64,000 nt of DNA from Trichoplax sp. H2 (Eukaryota > Placozoa > Uniplacotomia > Trichoplacea), in contig NOWV01000266.1 in the NCBI GenBank assembly GCA_003344405.1, forward strand, positions 1-64,000, in the 5' to 3' direction. The notes beneath the pieces are model-generated. The model was not told where the DNA came from and did no database searches. It saw only the letters and a list, made by a program, of their open reading frames with translations. The position numbers and the translations under genes are program-made. Shown piece by piece: positions 11,901-23,795 of the stretch. Position 1 is the first letter of the stretch. Each line of letters opens with the position of its first letter.

Positions 11901-13322
11901 ACCATTTTGGTACTTCTCAAATTTTCTGTTCGTAGTATTAATATAGTTTGTATCTCGGTAATACTCCATATCTGGTCTCGGACCGCCAAAGACGGCACAC
12001 TGTAGGATATCTGTTGTGTGCAAAAAAAATGTTTGTGCCATTACAGAGCTAATAAACTTAGGTGAAGAGGAAATTACATTTAATCTGCCGTATGAGGCGA
12101 TATTGTCGAAATTATTCTTGGCAATGCACGTGAAAATCTTCGAATCGTCCTTGGTCACAGATGAAATGACTAGATTGCCATTTGGGAATACTGAATACTT
12201 GGAATTATTTTTGATTTCATTTCCATTTGCAAACCATAAGTAAGTGATGCTGGATCCAGATGCAATACAAGGCCATCGAAATTCCGACTGTTGTACTGCA
12301 ACGAAAACGTCTCGAACAGGGCTAATCCACTGTGGACGTCTTTCAACCTGTAGTTTGTATATAACTGTATCTTCACCGTAAACATTTCTAGAGTGACATC
12401 GATATCGATCGCTATCTTTACTGGTAACTGTTTTCAATATCAAACGACGTCCATTATTCTCATAGTTATATCTATCAAAGGGAAGAGGTCCTCCTGATCG
12501 ATCCCAGTATATCAACGGCAGAGGTCTACCAACAGCAATACAATCAAGAACTACTTTACTAATCCCTTCGATTCTCTTCATTGTAGTAACCCTATGAGCT
12601 CCTTCAGAAAGTATCCGCGCTGCAAACGAACTTCTATTTGACTCACCAACAACGTTTAATATCTTCCAAATACTTTGACTCTCTTGTTTAAGAGATATGT
12701 TCAGATACTGATGAAAAACTTCGCTGATAATATGGCATCGATACTCATCGGTATCTAATTTTGTGACATAGCTAAAGTATAAATTGCCTGTCGCCGAGGA
12801 AACAAATACTCTTTTACCGTCTGCTGGATTCTGACCTGTTGATTTCTTTGTCCAATAGATAATTGAAGGCCATGGTTTAGTAGTAGAGACAATACCACAT
12901 GGTAGGTAGGAATAGTTTCCCTCGCTCGCAATTACTGGTTCAGAATCTGACGACATCCATGGAAGTGCGAGAATCTCTAATGTAGCAAAACGACTAAGAG
13001 ATATTCCTTCTCGCCCCTCAGCTATACATTGATAGCGACCTTGATCTGATGTTGACACGCTCGTGACTAGTAAGCTGCCGTTCGCGATCCTGACTCTTCC
13101 AGTCTCGCGTATTGCGGTATTGTCATGTAGCCACCTATAAGTAATATTACGTCCGCGTGCTAGGCAATGAAGTTGAACTGTTTCCATAACAGATGGAGAG
13201 ATAGCCTTATCGCCAACATAATCTAATGGTTGTATATAAATGTCTAATAGAGAAGACCTGACCAAACCAAGCTGAAAAAGAAATATTGTCAATTTCATAA
13301 ACGATTCTAATCCAAGCTTCAT
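2149..13322 (-). CDS. Adhesion GPCR-type receptor with Dscam-like Ig/FN3 ectodomain
   Basis: Predicted cell-surface receptor of roughly 1,580 residues. Exons in coding order: 13322-10785, 10536-10347, 10232-10113, 9977-9822, 9437-9291, 9082-8981, 8658-8561, 8401-8240, 7982 to about 7908, 7139-7046, 6770-6653, 6434-6373, 6156-6051, 5952-5849, 5709-5598, 5040-4890, 3301-3235, 2936-2873, 2571-2482, 2329-2149. Reading phase is consistent at every junction except the unresolved GAIN stretch between 7,908 and 7,139, where an exon or exon end is missing. The start at 13322 is followed by a second Met opening a hydrophobic signal peptide (MKLTIFLFQLGL). Order of parts: signal peptide, six Ig, three FN3, EGF, Ig, HRM, GAIN/GPS, seven helices. 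The stop codon was not identified. Family membership rests on HRM, GPS and 7TM features together. No known family name fits the whole architecture. Confidence 0.85.
6051..9977 (-). other. Receptor stalk: seventh Ig, HRM and GAIN/GPS domains
   Basis: Exons 9822-9977 and 9291-9437 give one more Ig domain (core IQYTWYLDG, closing HQLSCIASNSAGKG). Exons 8981-9082 and 8561-8658 give a hormone-receptor domain with four Cys: GVQWSATRATQTDLQMC, RKC and ALWENPDLTEC. Exons 8240-8401, about 7908-7982, 7046-7139 and 6653-6770 match GAIN, including VSIGIGPINRFPVKVAI just before the GPS. The GPS lies in 6373-6434 and 6051-6156 (CVYW, NPGC, CTICNCMNYSNIGLL). In cleaved family members the last part reads C-x-C-N-H-L-T/S. 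Here the H-L-T/S positions read N-Y-S, so the usual catalytic His is Asn and self-cleavage may be lost. The tethered-agonist region remains hydrophobic. Confidence 0.8.
6981..7037. repeat. Short inverted repeat (hairpin) in a receptor intron
   Basis: Perfect arms of 16 bases, 6986-7001 (ACAAGGTAGCTAGGCA) and 7019-7034, separated by 17 bases. With a mismatch allowed the arms extend to about 20 bases. It lies between the 7046-7139 and 6653-6770 exons of the minus-strand receptor. Confidence 0.75.
10113..13322 (-). other. Receptor ectodomain: signal peptide, six Ig, three FN3, EGF
   Basis: The single exon 10785-13322 encodes 846 residues. Ig domains are marked by paired Cys and the D-x-G/S-x-Y-x-C signature: DQGRYQC, DTDEYRC, DSDRYRC, DDSKIFTC, DQGVYRC and YTGIYSC. 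They are followed by FN3 domains with SVFISW and VISVRWTPL cores. The third FN3 (SVQIFW) is split by an intron after NGYK and finishes in 10347-10536. Exon 10113-10232 is a complete EGF-like domain with six cysteines, CRVRDDRYRCACSPGW at its centre. Many N-x-S/T sites fit an extracellular location. Ig-then-FN3 order resembles Dscam, L1 and contactin proteins, whose usual role is cell adhesion and recognition. The ligand cannot be inferred. Confidence 0.88.
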
Positions 13323-16144
13323 TTCGCACTACACTGTACTGGCTAATTTAATCATACAGTTTACCATACCTCGTTGTATGTATATGTACGGTATATAACT
13401 TTACAAGTAGAGTTCACACGTACTTACTGTAGAATAATACTATTACTAAACAAAATACAGTACATAAATCAAAGATATCCTTTTCTGGCATCCAAGCAGA
13501 AATTTATACCGTCTGTATTTTATCTAATCTTTTAGGCTAGGCGATTTTTTAACTTGCTGAAATATTTGTACAATATTATACTTATAGAAAATTTAAAATA
13601 CTCGTAAATATAGTCAGTAAATTTTCTTTATAATTTAAAAATTGCTGTGATTTGAATTCCGCAAGTATAAAATGAACAAGACCTTGTTATTCCTGGCTTA
13701 AATCGATCATATGATTCTATAAAATAACACTAATTAATTTAAAGTTCAAAATATGTGGACCACGTGACGAAATCTAAAATACCATTTAGTATACAGCGTC
13801 ATTCACCATTATCAGCTATTGGTTAATTAATTTACGTAAACCAAAATTAAATTATTTTATAGCAGCCAGTAAGCTTCTATTCTCCGCATCTTTAATAAGT
13901 CGCTACGAGATCCTCCATGGTATACGAGTATCATAATATAAAAACTGATCTGTACAATCTCACTATTGAATGATTCCGTGATAATAGTAGGAGCCTAAAA
14001 CAGAATAGTGTAGTTCTAAAAGATCAGATTTCTGAATTGATTTTATCCACGCTGATAAACACTACAGTAGAATCACAAAAGTGGTCCACGGTATCGTAGA
14101 GACCATAAACGATGATGTAGCACAGTCTGTATACTGTTCTCTCCTAAAGGCCTTCATCACGTCGTTTAATGCAAATGTTAGAATTTCATATTATGTCCGA
14201 TAAAATATATTACCATCTCTACGTATTAAATTTACTCCCGGATTTGCCAGAGTCAGTGAACAATCTTAAAAATTTGTCCTGATCCATCGCTATTATAAAG
14301 TACATATACCCCGTTAGCTATTTCATAAGCAAGTAGTAAACTGTAGTCAAGAAAATCATGTTATATTTGATATAAAGTATTATACCAAGTGGATGTGTAC
14401 TACGAAAATACTGGTTGCTCCATAAAGAGAATACGGTATTTTACCGTAGGGAACTCTATAGTATTTCTATTACTTGGCATTCGGTAAATAACTACTAAAA
14501 AGTTATGTACCTGTATAATCATGTTTATAATTCATTAGATCGTAGTTTAGATCTGTATAGATGCGGTACATTAGTCTCTCCATTCACACAAAATGAATTG
14601 CTTAACAAAATTGAAATAACTCCAGATAAAATGTATTTTGTATCAGTCTCTATTTACGGTTATTTACGATAAGTGTTAATAGCTATAGATAATTGGATGA
14701 TTATAATTTGTCATACTTATGTCCCTGAGATCACCAATATGCAAATAATGTTCTATTGATGAACATGAAGTAGAATAGTTGAAACCTTACCAGATTTGTA
14801 CTGTAGACATATGGTTACTACAATTAAATTTCCTCAGGAAAGGGGAAAAACGGTTTGCTAGGTCATTCTGATTACTGTTGCGGGTATACTTTAGGAACTT
14901 GATCCGTAGTTCAGCCATTAATTTACTGCACTTGTCCGTTATAAGATGGGATTGACAGGAGTGATGACCCTTGTAACTCATAAAAATATAATAAAATATT
15001 ATTTTATCGCATTTCTAGTTTATACTACTGAAATAATTAGTCACACTATGCCGTATGAATATAGGGCACATACTGTGGTAGTGGCAATTGTCTTAACATC
15101 GCCTGTCCTGTAAACTACTGCTTATTACCTTGTAGTGTACGCGCCGGCATAGAACGTGGGGAATCCTAGATATCGCACAATACTATTTACGGCTTATCTA
15201 CACCTTATCTGCTGTACTAGATTAACGTACATTACAGTAGTGTAGTATTATTAGCCTTGCAACCTGTCACACAAGTTCTATGCTCTATGAAACGATTTCC
15301 TAAGTATTATTTATTTGTGATGTGTATCCGTCATACGGGAAGATACAGAAATTAATTTGACTACTTTTATGTATCCATTGCAAACATTTCTTAAAGTAAA
15401 AACAATTGCATACAGTAAACTTATTAACAATGACTCGATTTATCACAGTTTGCATTTGACTGTAGCATTAGAAGCACCTAGAATAGATGTACAAACACTT
15501 TGATGAGAATTGAAAAGTATTTATACAGAAACCATATTTAAAGTAATATGGACATTGTACTTTAGTGCACGTATTGTCGAGTTCCTCACAAGTTTAAGAA
15601 AGACCAAAACTGTTACTATTTCAAAATTTTACGATTTTTGCTATCATCAGTTTTGCAAAAAATAATATATTAGACACCCTAAGTAAACAGCTATATACCA
15701 TACGATTACATTTACAACTATCGTAATGTTTCATATAATGTCTGTACGATGATTTTGTATGTGCTTGAGTATTAAAATGAGTGTTATCAAAGCAAATCCT
15801 AAAAATGTTTAAGGATTGAATTTCTAATCAATAAATATTTCCCAATGGTTTTCAAAGGGCCATTGAGTTAAAATTAGTTTATCCTTATTAAGTACTGCAA
15901 GTACTTTGGCTGCTACACGAATATCATACTGTATATCATCCAATCATTTCCCTTTAGCATCAACTTCATGATTATAACATTTTAAATCAAATCTAGTATG
16001 CGTATCTAGATCTGAACTACGGTATAAAAATTCTTGGAAATTAATAACGATTAATACAAGCATTTTTTACTGGACAAGTGGACATGCCACCCTGCTTGTG
16101 CTGATAGCAACGACGAACATCTACTGTTTTTCCCGGAATAAAAT
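13323..16144. other. Head-to-head intergenic spacer, no gene seen
   Basis: AT-rich stretch upstream of the minus-strand receptor and, together with the repeat cluster that follows, upstream of the plus-strand EFA6 gene. I find no open frame with a recognisable product. It presumably contains promoters for both genes, but no core promoter motif could be fixed by eye. Confidence 0.6.
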
Positions 16145-16318
16145 ACAGTAATGTACTGTACAGTAGAACAGTACAGTAGAACAGTACAGTACTGTACTGT
16201 ATGTACTGTACAATACTGCAGGAACTGTACTGTACAGTAAAGTACAGTACAGTCTCGAACTGACGTTACAGTACGAACAGTACTGTACACTGTACAGTAC
16301 GTACTGGTAGTACAGTAC
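16145..16318. repeat. GTACTGTACAGTAC palindromic repeat cluster
   Basis: Overlapping units of the type GTACTGTAC and TACAGTAC are stacked for about 170 bases. Because the unit is self-complementary, each can form small hairpins. A minus-strand open frame across it, rich in Tyr, Cys, Thr and Val, is an artefact of the repeat. Smaller fragments follow near 16375-16400. The cluster sits about 390 bases before the EFA6 start codon. Confidence 0.9.
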
Positions 16319-16705
16319 AGCTCAACGAGGGGACGGAGGTCAGTGACATTTCTATAATTTGAGGGCTGTGTGCACCGTACTGTACACAGTGTACAGTGTT
16401 ATGTAACAGGGTCAGATCACATATTACTGTACTAACTGGTATTTTACTTTTGCATAATTTATTTATTTATTTTATTTTAATTAATTCACTATTAACAGGC
16501 ACTGCTATTAAGGTTGATTAATAATTAATAACTTTACAGTTAGAAAATATTAGCAGCTTGTCCCGTGTTGATCCCTCAGTACTGTACATATTTTTTTCGT
16601 AATTGATCATATTAATCTTTATTCCTTGGTTCTCTATCGTGGCCGCTACCGCCACCTACAAACTGAAAAATGCAGTAAAGACTTAAAGTGTCTGAACAAC
16701 ATAGC

Positions 16706-19700
16706 ATGGTTGATACAAAGTTCATCACATTGTATCGACAACCAGGAATTGGATTCGGATTCAATGTCATAAGGCGAAAGGGTCGACCACTCGCAATTTG
16801 TATGGTGCTAGATGGAGGACCTGCGAAAGAAAGTGGCCAGGTTAATATAATTTAACTGTAAATATTCTAAATATGTAAATATCATTCGTTATTCCTCAAT
16901 ACATTAGTGCCTGTACGCACTGGTTATATTATACTGTACGAGTATATACAGTATAGTACAGTATATTCTTATTTTTTATTTATCAATAATTATCGTGAGG
17001 GTATCAAGGCCTTCAGAGTTTTGGCGATGCAATGACTGCAGTACTTATAATGAGTGTTACTAGCATCTACAAGACTACGACTATCTAGCTACAGTTCAAC
17101 AAACAAAACACCTTTCAGCATTCATTTAACTGTCAATATGAATCTGTGAAGTATTTTGCCTTTTATTTATCGCAACAATTGTTAATATAGTTTTATAGTT
17201 CCATTTGATTTACATTACTTGTCATTTTGTTCATGTACTGTACGAAAAAAATTGCTGCAATGTTACAGAGCTATCAACTCTGCTGAAACTACAGAGTACT
17301 GTACTGCACTAGTACTGCAATAAGTTCTAACGAATTAATTTCTACATATATAAATTTCTCGTGTACTCAAATTAGAAAGGTGCATGCCATCAACTACGCA
17401 CTGTAATTCGATTAATTTAATATACATTACGACTTAAAAAATCTCAAGACTTCATTTGTAAGTTCAAAGTTAAGTCATATTTTGTAGCGTAGTAGCCTAT
17501 CATACAAGAGGGTGAGCGTAGGCACATGGCCGCACTGCCCTAATTCACTATTACTGTACTTTAAATGTAGCAGAGTACGACACGAAATTTAATTCAACTG
17601 TAAATTATGTTATCGTGATGTCCTTCTACTATAAATTATACCAATGCAACGGTTTTAGTCCATCTTATGCTATTCGTTTGCAGAAGGGATTAACATTGAT
17701 CCGCAGAAAGCTTTTAATGAGTGTAGTCCCTGAGCTATGTAATTTGTATCATATGACAATATACTGTACAGTACTACGGTTAAATCACTAATGAACTAAT
17801 AATAAAAAATTTCCCTTGAGAGTAATTACATCGCTCACTAAGAAGTATCTAGAAACGGTTTCCAGTTTTATCTGACAATGAGCCAGTTAGCATGTTTATG
17901 TCTACACTTCATAATCTTACAAAGCCTTCTGCAATCAAAATGCAGTTAGCAAAATCAGCTTGGTTTAGCTGACTGCGAGCTCGTAAAATGCAGTGTACGG
18001 TATTAAAGTTCTGAAGATTACAGAAGTAAATTTATTTCTAATGTAGTAAAGTAAATCTACACCTGCCAAACGTTGACTTTAGTTACTGCATACCGTACAG
18101 TTGTACTGTACATCATAATTAATCACTTGATTTATGAGTTTGACTTGAAATTTCTATAATTCCTTGTGTTGCTAATTTACTACATGATATAGATACCGCG
18201 AAATAACCGCATTTCTTTATATATTAATGAATTTATTGACAATTACAGACTTATGAAACAATTATATGCACATATGCAATGTAGGTTGGTGTCGGCGATA
18301 TCGTAGTCAGTATTAACGGTAAGGATGTATCGGAAATGCTTACAGGTGAAGGTACGTACGGGTATATCTGTCTAGGAAGATCAATTATGGTTCCAATCAG
18401 TTTAGCTTTACTGACCAACTCTAAGTTTATAACGCACATATTCCACTCGTACATGTGCATTACCGATGATATTGATGTTTGTATTGTAATAGTATGGAAA
18501 TTAAAACCTATTCCTCTTCTGATATTTATTAGCAATATCTTACATCAAACACTGCAATGAGAAAGTGGACTTGGAGCTCATACCCAACAACGGTAAACGA
18601 AAAATAATAATTTATGGACATATGTTGTATAACAGCTTCTAAGCTTGTTGCACTTACGAAATTAGTTTTATTGGCTACAGAATGCGGCATGCTAATGGAA
18701 CTTAAATTTCTCATGCATCTTTCTAAAAACTAGATGCCTCACATATGGGTCAAAATACTCCAAGCGATAGTATTTTACTATCATCTTTGCAATCTGGTTC
18801 TGAATCCGGATTTACAGATAAAGAAGCTCAGAAACATATATCTCAGATTTCTACAATTGACACTTCTGTTGTCTCGACAAATAATCAACTCCAAAACAAA
18901 ACATCAAATAGCTTACACGAAAGCTATACAAGTCCACAAAAATGTATGTGCGTACCTGAGCTAGTAACTTTGCCTCAAAATATCATTAAGGGAAGTAGAA
19001 AGACTAATAACTTTAATTTAGATGTAGATAACACATTAGACTGGACCATTGATTTCGCCGAAGAATGTGTGAAACCTAATGTGGGAAACCAAATCGAATG
19101 TGAATCTGACTCAAAGAGCGGTAGAGTAAATAATTCTGGGAAAAATATTTCAAAATTTATGCAAGATCCTGTGATGCAAAATAATAGATTAGATAGCTTA
19201 AGCCGCGATATTTATTCGAAACAAATCGTATCGGTCGATAGTGGACTGTCTATGGAAAATCCCGGTAGTGATTTCAATAATTACGGAAGAGCTTGTAGTA
19301 AAGACGACGATCTAGTCTGGATTAAGGTTTCTGGCATAAAAAAGACCACGTCAGCTGCGTCACTGAAGAACAGGACAATTGTTCGCCGAAGTCTTCGAGA
19401 TTCGAGTTTAAATCACATATGTAATAACCCATGTGAAGGCCAAGGCAACCCTAGTCATTTGAAGGAGATTATATTGAACAATGCCTATGATACAACAGAA
19501 TATCACAGGATTACTACCGCTGACAATACTAAAATAGATAAACTATCATGCGAATCTAATACTTCTATCCTGAAAGGTGCACCTGTTGACAGTTACGTTG
19601 ACGATCTTGCTCAAAAAATGTACAATCTTGACGGTTATGATGTCAACGATATTGCCAAGAATATTAATGGAAAGTAAGCACCTATGGCCCCGACCATACG

Positions 19701-22700
19701 TATATCCATTACTGATGCTGACTGTAAATACTTGTTGATCTAGTTATATTAATATCACATAAGAGTCAAATATCGGCATTGCTTTTACATAGTCCTTATA
19801 CAGAATTTTATCATACATACATACATATACCGTATTCCTTCTAGATCTGAATATGCACGCAAACTTGGCTCGGCGTATCTGGGGCTTTACAACTTCAAAG
19901 GAGAGCGCATAGATAATAGTCTGAGGTTAGTCCTTTGAAAAACTTTTTTTACAAAATTAAATTGCTAATATTTAAATTTTGTCCGATCTAAGATCTTTAT
20001 TAAAAAGAATGACAATTACTGGAGAAACACAAGATCGGGAACGAGTTTTGCAACATTTTTCACGACGTTATTACGAAGATAATCCGACCGTTTTCGATTC
20101 TGAAGGTTATAGTGTTTTTAATATAAATATACAAGTTGTATAATAAAATAATGTATAAGAAATGTTCGTAAACAATGGTTCGGCTATCAATTCGAAATAA
20201 GACTAGTTTTCTACTTGAAATCATGGAATGTCTTATATTCTCTACAGATCAAGTTCATACCATTGCTTGTGCGTTGATGTTGTTAAACTCCGATCTTCAT
20301 GGAGAGGTAAGCAACTTGTACATTTCGAAATAGTTATGGAATCTTAAGGGTTAAATAGTTTTGAACAGTCTTTTGTGCGAACTTTATCATTGTGATCCTA
20401 TTTTGCAAGATTTTGGAATTATTTTTGTATAGAATATTGGTAAGAAAATGACGTTTAACGATTTTGTGAAGAATTTACCTGTACCGAAAAAAAATTCTAG
20501 CTTAGGTAGAGACATTCTTAAGGTAAGACTTAAATATGTAAGAAAGATGTAAATTTTGTGCAACTATGTACGCTTACATTAGTCCAAGCAAAATTGGTTT
20601 TATGAATATTTAAAATGCTTGCTTACCACATAACAGTAGGATATTGGAGTACATACTGACATATTAGTTTCACAATAGGAATTATACTATTCCGTTAAAG
20701 AAAGCAAGTTGGAATGGGCATTGTAAGTTAATTCGAAGTAATTTAATCACTAATGTAAGAACTAAATAGTATTAATCATATAACAGGAATAAAGACAATA
20801 TAGCAGATGTACTGGGCATTGACGATACAGTAGCACCGGCGAAACCGGATATGGTCTGATATTTTATGATGTCTTTGAAACTTCTAAATATGCTGCACTT
20901 GAGTTGCGTTTTCATAAGTGCATATATTTAATACCCATAGGCTATCGGCAATATTACATTTAAGGAAGGACAATTAAGATGCAAATTTACTGAAAGCACT
21001 GATGGAAGAAGGCGAAGTAAGTTAAAATATGCAATGCTTTCGGCCTCAAAATGTGACTTACTGTTAGTGTAGTGTATTTAGATGGCACTGTAGCTCTTAA
21101 CATCCCAAAGCCTCCCTCCCTTGAAAACTCTCGGCTTTTTATACCCTCGAAGGCAGATTATTAACACTCCAAACCCCCCTTCCCTCAAAAACTCTCGGCT
21201 TTTTATACCCTCGACAGCAGATTATACCGTAAGGTGTCTGCTGAATCTACAGTAAGCCTTCCTAACATCCTAAAACCTCCCTCCTTAAAAATTCGGCTTC
21301 TAAACTTTCGACGGCAGATTAGACCGTAAAGTGTCTACAGAATCTACAGTAAGCCTTCCTAACATCCCAAAACCTCCCTTCTTAAAAACTCTCGGCTTTT
21401 ATACTTTCGACGGCAAATTATACCGTAGGGTGTCTTCAGAATCTACGGTAAGCCTTCGTAATGCTAGAAAGTCCTTACCATTGTGATTCTTCCCTAAAAT
21501 CTTAATATAGCTATTGGATGTCATACTGCAGGTACCGCACTAATCTTAGCACTTTTGAAATGTCGGTTATGGACTGTATACTCAGTGTACAGTACAAGCA
21601 GTGGTACAGTGTTCCTTCTTCAGTAGCCTTTGGTATATTCTGTTTATACAAATTGCATGGACTAGTATTCTTAAATACAGGCATTTAATAATTATTCTTA
21701 ATATAGATATCTTTACAGTCTATTTCGGCTATACTCAAATATATTTTGCTATGTTTAGTTATTTATAACACCTACAGTCTTCGCTATTTCCTACAATTAT
21801 TTGCTATGTTGTTTATTATGATATATATCGTATCTAATTCTACAATCCTGTTGTCTACAAGTATTCTGTTTCAAAGGCTATTAATACCGATGATTTCTGT
21901 TTCAGATTTGTTAGTTGCACTTGTTAGTGTTAGTATCTACGCACAGTACTTTACAACAGCTTACCACTAATCTAGCAGTAACTATCACACTGTACCCAGT
22001 TACTATCTACAATGAAGTATCCGATTTCTAATAAAACCCCTCGTGTAATTCTGTGAATGGCTACTAAAGCTACATCCACTGACTCTCCGAACCCTCCATC
22101 ACAGTTAGCTAAAATAATAATTGCACGAAACCGTATTTTGTATCTTGAATAGGTAAATTAAAAGGAAGAAAATGGAAACAAAGATATCTGAGTTTACGCG
22201 GAACTACCTTGTATATTTTGAAGGTCAGACTAGGCTATGTTGTAAATTCAACCTTAACGTCTCTTTTAAGTAATATAATATTACCGAATAAGGAGATTAC
22301 ACAATATATGCAACAAAACGGAGAAAATTTAATTAAAACGTAATCGGTAGTTATCATGGTAGTTAGGCAGCTCTAATTAGAATGCTACCCAAATTTTGTT
22401 CCTTACCATTGCTCAGTATGTTCCTAACGGACAATACGAGTAGAAGTTAGATTAATTACACCTAGAACAACTGTAAACCTCATTAGATACATATTGACTG
22501 GACCTATACTGTACACAGAACTACTCAACGACGGAAATTGGCTCAAATGAAGCAGATTCTATTAGCCTACTTCATGCCTATGCTCTTAGATGTTCCGATT
22601 ATAAAGGTCATAAAAGGGATAATATATTCAAACTGACTACTTCCGACTGGAAGACATTTCTATTTGAAGCCGCGTAAGTCAAGCATGAATATAAAATTAT

Positions 22701-23795
22701 CGATTGTAGCAGCTCAGCCAGTGCTTTATCTCTTCTGAGCACCAGTATATTATAGTAAAAATGCATCTGGATATTCAACACAGAAACGAATTAGAATTGG
22801 AACAGTGGTTGTTATCTGTTAATGTTATCGCTGCACGATATTCCTCGCCACCCTTACTGGGCGGTGTCGGTAACAGGTACTGATTCAGAATTACTAGATT
22901 ACCAAAATAAGTTAGATAATTATAATTGAGAATACTATCACCGTATTGCGTATTTTCCAGTAAGAAGTTTGTCAGGCCGATGCTCCCGATCATATCAAGT
23001 ACCCTCAGCACCGTAAGTTTAGGCTAGTTGGAGCAAAATTACTTCTTGAAATTTTACACCGACATATGTTTGTGTGAAGGTGTATTACTCACTGTAAACG
23101 TCAGTACTGTATTTGGTAACAGCTCTAACACGATTGAATTTGAAATTGCGCTATAATCGCTACTTTACTTAGAGATAAATTACCCATTGTATATTAATTA
23201 TACACTATAAAGCATTTCGATGACATTCGCTAAACAGGTGGTATTATTTTAGGTGCAGCAATTGGATCGCCATCGACTTACGGTACTGCATCTGGGTATC
23301 CAAGTACTCTTATGTTTTAGCATACTTAAGGATGCGGTTTTATGTATGATAAAAATCTTCTATTTAAATAAATATGCAGCGATCATCACTTCAGTTGCAA
23401 CTGGAAGAGCTTTATGATGCTCCTGCTTCATCAAGAGATCGATCACAACAGGTAATTAAATGCAGTTATATTAATATATAGATTTATTCCGCATATCTGC
23501 TAATATTTGTATTTGTGCAAGAAGGTTTATAATATCGAGAAGCAGAAATATTTGCGATTTGAGGCAAGTCCTACTGTACCGTAATGCGTTTAGCATTTGT
23601 TAGCTGTTATAAATGTCCATATATAGCGTCATTAAAATTCACTATACGTACGAATATAACTGATTAAAGTTCGCTGTATTATAGATTGATCGAATCAATA
23701 CCTACATACTCTGCCTAACCAAAAAAAATCTTAAGATGGATCGGCTTCTTGCTAAGATCTTGAATGATGAAGCTACTGATTCTTTAAGAATTTAG
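16706..23795 (+). CDS. PSD: EFA6/PSD-type Arf6 guanine-nucleotide exchange factor
   Basis: Exons: 16706-16840, 18285-18345, 18533-18592, 18734-19673, 19845-19925, 19993-20105, 20248-20306, 20433-20522, 20679-20722, 20787-20853, 20941-21016, 22153-22223, 22519-22673, 22784-22876, 22961-23012, 23380-23451, 23522-23563, 23685-23795. They sum to 774 codons and every phase matches. An N-terminal PDZ domain (loop GIGFGF) is followed by about 310 unstructured residues in the large fourth exon. The Sec7 domain holds the glutamate-finger motif ([11 protein letters not shown]) and [20 protein letters not shown]. The PH domain ([21 protein letters not shown]) leads to the family's FVRPMLP motif and a short coiled coil. 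EFA6 proteins load GTP onto Arf6 at the plasma membrane and shape cortical actin. The intron after 23563 has a GC donor. The ATG at 16706 is the only start that keeps the PDZ strand. Confidence 0.93.
21099..21457. repeat. Tandem repeat, about 97-base unit, in EFA6 intron
   Basis: Four copies begin near 21099, 21163, 21264 and 21361, each starting AACATCCC or a variant. They share ACTCTCGGCTTTTATA and AATCTACAGTAAGCCTTC. The copy beginning at 21099 lacks its second half (about 64 bases); the copies beginning at 21264 and 21361 are about 97 bases. The array lies in the long intron splitting the PH domain (21017-22152). It is pyrimidine-rich on this strand, unlike its surroundings. Confidence 0.85.

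Noticed and set aside
16051-16290. Tyr-Cys-Thr-Val-rich open frames here and at 35335-35580, 35812-36172, 43624-43821, 44253-44618 and 58969-59172
   Set aside because: They are translations of the GTACTGTACAGTAC repeat, open on both strands, with no conserved protein.
22784-22900. Apparent premature TGA in EFA6 after GGVGNRY, suggesting a pseudogene
   Set aside because: A GT donor at 22877 ends the exon before the stop, and the next exon (22961) restores the family sequence (KKFVRPMLP) in phase.
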